Shown in pieces: positions 5,565 to 6,467 of a DNA stretch of 6,467 nt. Origin of the DNA: DATFYI01 sp035315125 (lineage in GTDB: Bacteria; Chloroflexota; Anaerolineae; Anaerolineales; Anaerolineaceae); the NCBI GenBank assembly GCA_035315125.1, contig DATFYI010000036.1, forward strand, positions 1 through 6,467, given 5' to 3'. The notes beneath the pieces are model-generated. The model did not search any database and was not told where the DNA came from. It saw only the letters and a program-made list of their open reading frames with translations. The translations under genes were made by a program, and so were the position numbers. Numbering within the stretch: the first letter of the stretch is position 1; each line of letters opens with the position of its first letter.

Positions 5565-5972
5565 ATGAAAAAGGAAGTAGGTTTGTGGATTGATCATCGC
5601 AAGGTGGTGATCGTGACAGTCCAAGATGATGTCGTAGTGACCCGGCAATTTAAATCAGACATGGAGAAACACGTCCGATTTGCAAGAGGTTCACATTCGA
5701 AAGGCCCACATGAAATAGTTGGGTCCAGTTCCGAAGACGTTCGAGACCGGTCGTTTGATGATCATCTGAATAGCTACTATGAAGCGGTCATCTTCCTGAT
5801 ACGTGATGCTGATTCAATCTTGATATTTGGCCCCGGCGAGGCCAAAGTCGAACTCGAAAAACGCCTTAAGCATGATGAACTCGGTGGGCGTATTGTAGGG
5901 ATTGAAACCGTTGACAAGATGACGAATAACCAAATTAAAGCCAAAGTCCGAGACTACTATCTGAAAGAATGA
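5565..5972 (+). CDS. Conserved 135-residue protein, possibly eRF1-like fold
   Basis: A cytosolic protein of a bacterial family I recognise by sequence but whose function I cannot state. It opens with MKKEVGLWIDHRKVVIV (the GLWIDHRKAVIV-type start is a family signature), continues with DMEKHVRFARGS at about 32-43 and a charged segment SSEDVRDRSFDDHLNSYY at about 55-72, and closes with DADSILIFGPGEAKVELEKRL at about 81-101 followed by GRIVGIETVDKMT and a helical end. The alternating strand and helix pattern with the LIFGPGEAK turn recalls domains 2 and 3 of archaeal and eukaryotic release factor eRF1 and bacterial proteins annotated as host attachment or eRF1-like; that link is inference. The start at 5565 rather than 5541 is set by a strong AAGGAG. 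No signal peptide or membrane helix is seen. It is followed after 76 bases by the ribonuclease gene on the same strand. Confidence 0.85.
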   Translation: MKKEVGLWIDHRKVVIVTVQDDVVVTRQFKSDMEKHVRFARGSHSKGPHEIVGSSSEDVRDRSFDDHLNSYYEAVIFLIRDADSILIFGPGEAKVELEKRLKHDELGGRIVGIETVDKMTNNQIKAKVRDYYLKE

Positions 5973-6030
5973 GTTTGTAAAATGTGCTGGCAGTGAACCA
6001 ATATTCTTTTGAGCCTGGCTTTTTATTTTT

Positions 6031-6037
6031 GAGGTGA
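6031..6037 (+). promoter_or_regulatory. Ribosome binding site of the RNB ribonuclease gene
   Basis: GAGGTGA is a long match to the 16S rRNA anti-Shine-Dalgarno end and lies 11 bases before the ATG at 6049, a slightly long but workable spacing. It supports that ATG as the start. Confidence 0.65.
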
Positions 6038-6048
6038 TATACAACACT

Positions 6049-6467
6049 ATGAGCGCAAACGAAAATCAACAGCGTGCCATTTTGCAGAGCGTTGCCCAAC
6101 GGGCGATGGTTGAAAGAGGATTACTCCCCAACTTTTCTGCCGAAGAGTTGGCCGAGCTGGAAAAGATTCAGGCGCCTGCGACCGCCATCAACAACGGAGG
6201 CGCGGCGGTTCGCGACCTGCGAGTGCTGCTGTGGGCTTCCATCGATAACGATGACTCGCTGGATCTGGATCAGCTTTCCGTAGCCGAGGCGCTGCCCGGA
6301 GACAAAATCAAGGTGCTGGTTTCGGTAGCGGATGTTGATGCGTTGGTTAAAAATGGCTCTGCCCTGGATGGACACGCCCGCCATAATACCACTTCGGTTT
6401 ATACCGCCGCCGAGATCTTCCCAATGCTGCCCGAGAAGCTTTCCACCGATTTGACCTCATTGAATTT
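6049..6467 (+). CDS. RNB-domain exoribonuclease, RNase II-like (3' partial)
   Basis: N-terminal 139 residues of a processive 3'-to-5' exoribonuclease-type protein; the gene runs off the right edge. After a helical lead of about 50 residues, the catalytic RNB domain begins at RDLRVLLWASIDNDDSLDLDQ (55-75) and continues with VAEALPGDKIKVLVSVADVDALV, then DGHARHNTTSVYTA and FPMLPEKLSTDLTSLN, all strong RNB signatures. Against E. coli RNase II, D66, D72 and D74 align with D201, D207 and D209, while the position of D210 is Q75. There is no room for the two N-terminal cold-shock RNA-binding domains of RNase II and RNase R, so this is the compact RNB form. The ATG at 6049 has GAGGTGA upstream. It lies 76 bases after the preceding gene with no convincing terminator between, so read-through is possible. 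RNB assignment is firm; activity and substrate are not shown. Confidence 0.9.
   Translation, partial: MSANENQQRAILQSVAQRAMVERGLLPNFSAEELAELEKIQAPATAINNGGAAVRDLRVLLWASIDNDDSLDLDQLSVAEALPGDKIKVLVSVADVDALVKNGSALDGHARHNTTSVYTAAEIFPMLPEKLSTDLTSLN

Noticed and set aside
6011..6030. Possible intrinsic terminator (AGCCTGGCT plus T-run) after the gene ending at 5972
   Set aside because: The arms AGCC and GGCT leave a one-base loop, which cannot form a hairpin; only the T-rich tract remains.
1..6467. CRISPR array, transposon ends, tRNA genes, or a defence or toxin-antitoxin cassette
   Set aside because: No regularly spaced direct repeats, transposase, tRNA-like cloverleaf or recognisable defence or toxin gene was found on either strand.

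Overview
The window is bacterial chromosomal DNA with moderate GC content and AT-richer intergenic stretches. It holds seven apparently intact or edge-truncated protein genes of recognisable or partly recognisable type, one small membrane protein gene of unknown family, and one decayed gene. The gene mix (NapC/NirT-like multihaem cytochrome, winged-helix plus Fe-S cluster protein, stand-alone RNB ribonuclease, YP-type acyltransferase, DUF1059 protein) fits an anaerobic or facultative bacterium, possibly of the Chloroflexota (Anaerolineae). That placement is an inference from protein flavour; no rRNA or marker gene is present. No tRNA, rRNA, CRISPR array, transposase or phage gene was seen.

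Left part (2-2169), redox block: a membrane-anchored five-haem cytochrome c, open at the left edge, is followed 37 bases later by a small three-helix, histidine-rich membrane protein. The two probably form an electron-transfer pair. Facing them, with a 22-base gap, is a minus-strand 377-residue protein with an N-terminal winged-helix region, a cysteine-rich middle and two [4Fe-4S] ferredoxin motifs.

Middle part (2170-4279): a 293-base divergent intergenic region carries a candidate promoter for the Fe-S gene and a perfect 9-bp inverted repeat. A complete membrane acyltransferase (Acyl_transf_3/OafA type) reads right from it. Convergent to it is a minus-strand endonuclease/exonuclease/phosphatase (EEP) family pseudogene, broken by a one-base frameshift, an in-frame stop and the loss of a catalytic-motif aspartate.

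Right part (4280-6467): a class I SAM-dependent methyltransferase sits behind a good sigma-70-like promoter. A convergent DUF1059 gene overlaps its 3' end in antisense by 126 bases. A 353-base intergenic region follows with a striking perfect 13-bp inverted repeat directly upstream of the DUF1059 ribosome binding site. Then come a 135-residue conserved protein of uncertain function (possible eRF1-like fold) and the start of an RNB-domain (RNase II-like) exoribonuclease running off the right edge.

Apart from the cytochrome pair, the genes look like single-gene transcription units with no evident shared pathway. I do not see a multi-gene defence or mobile system. The most unusual items are the pseudogene, the 13-bp hairpin or operator, the antisense overlap, the cytochrome/His-rich membrane pair, and the RNB active site with Gln in place of the last Asp.
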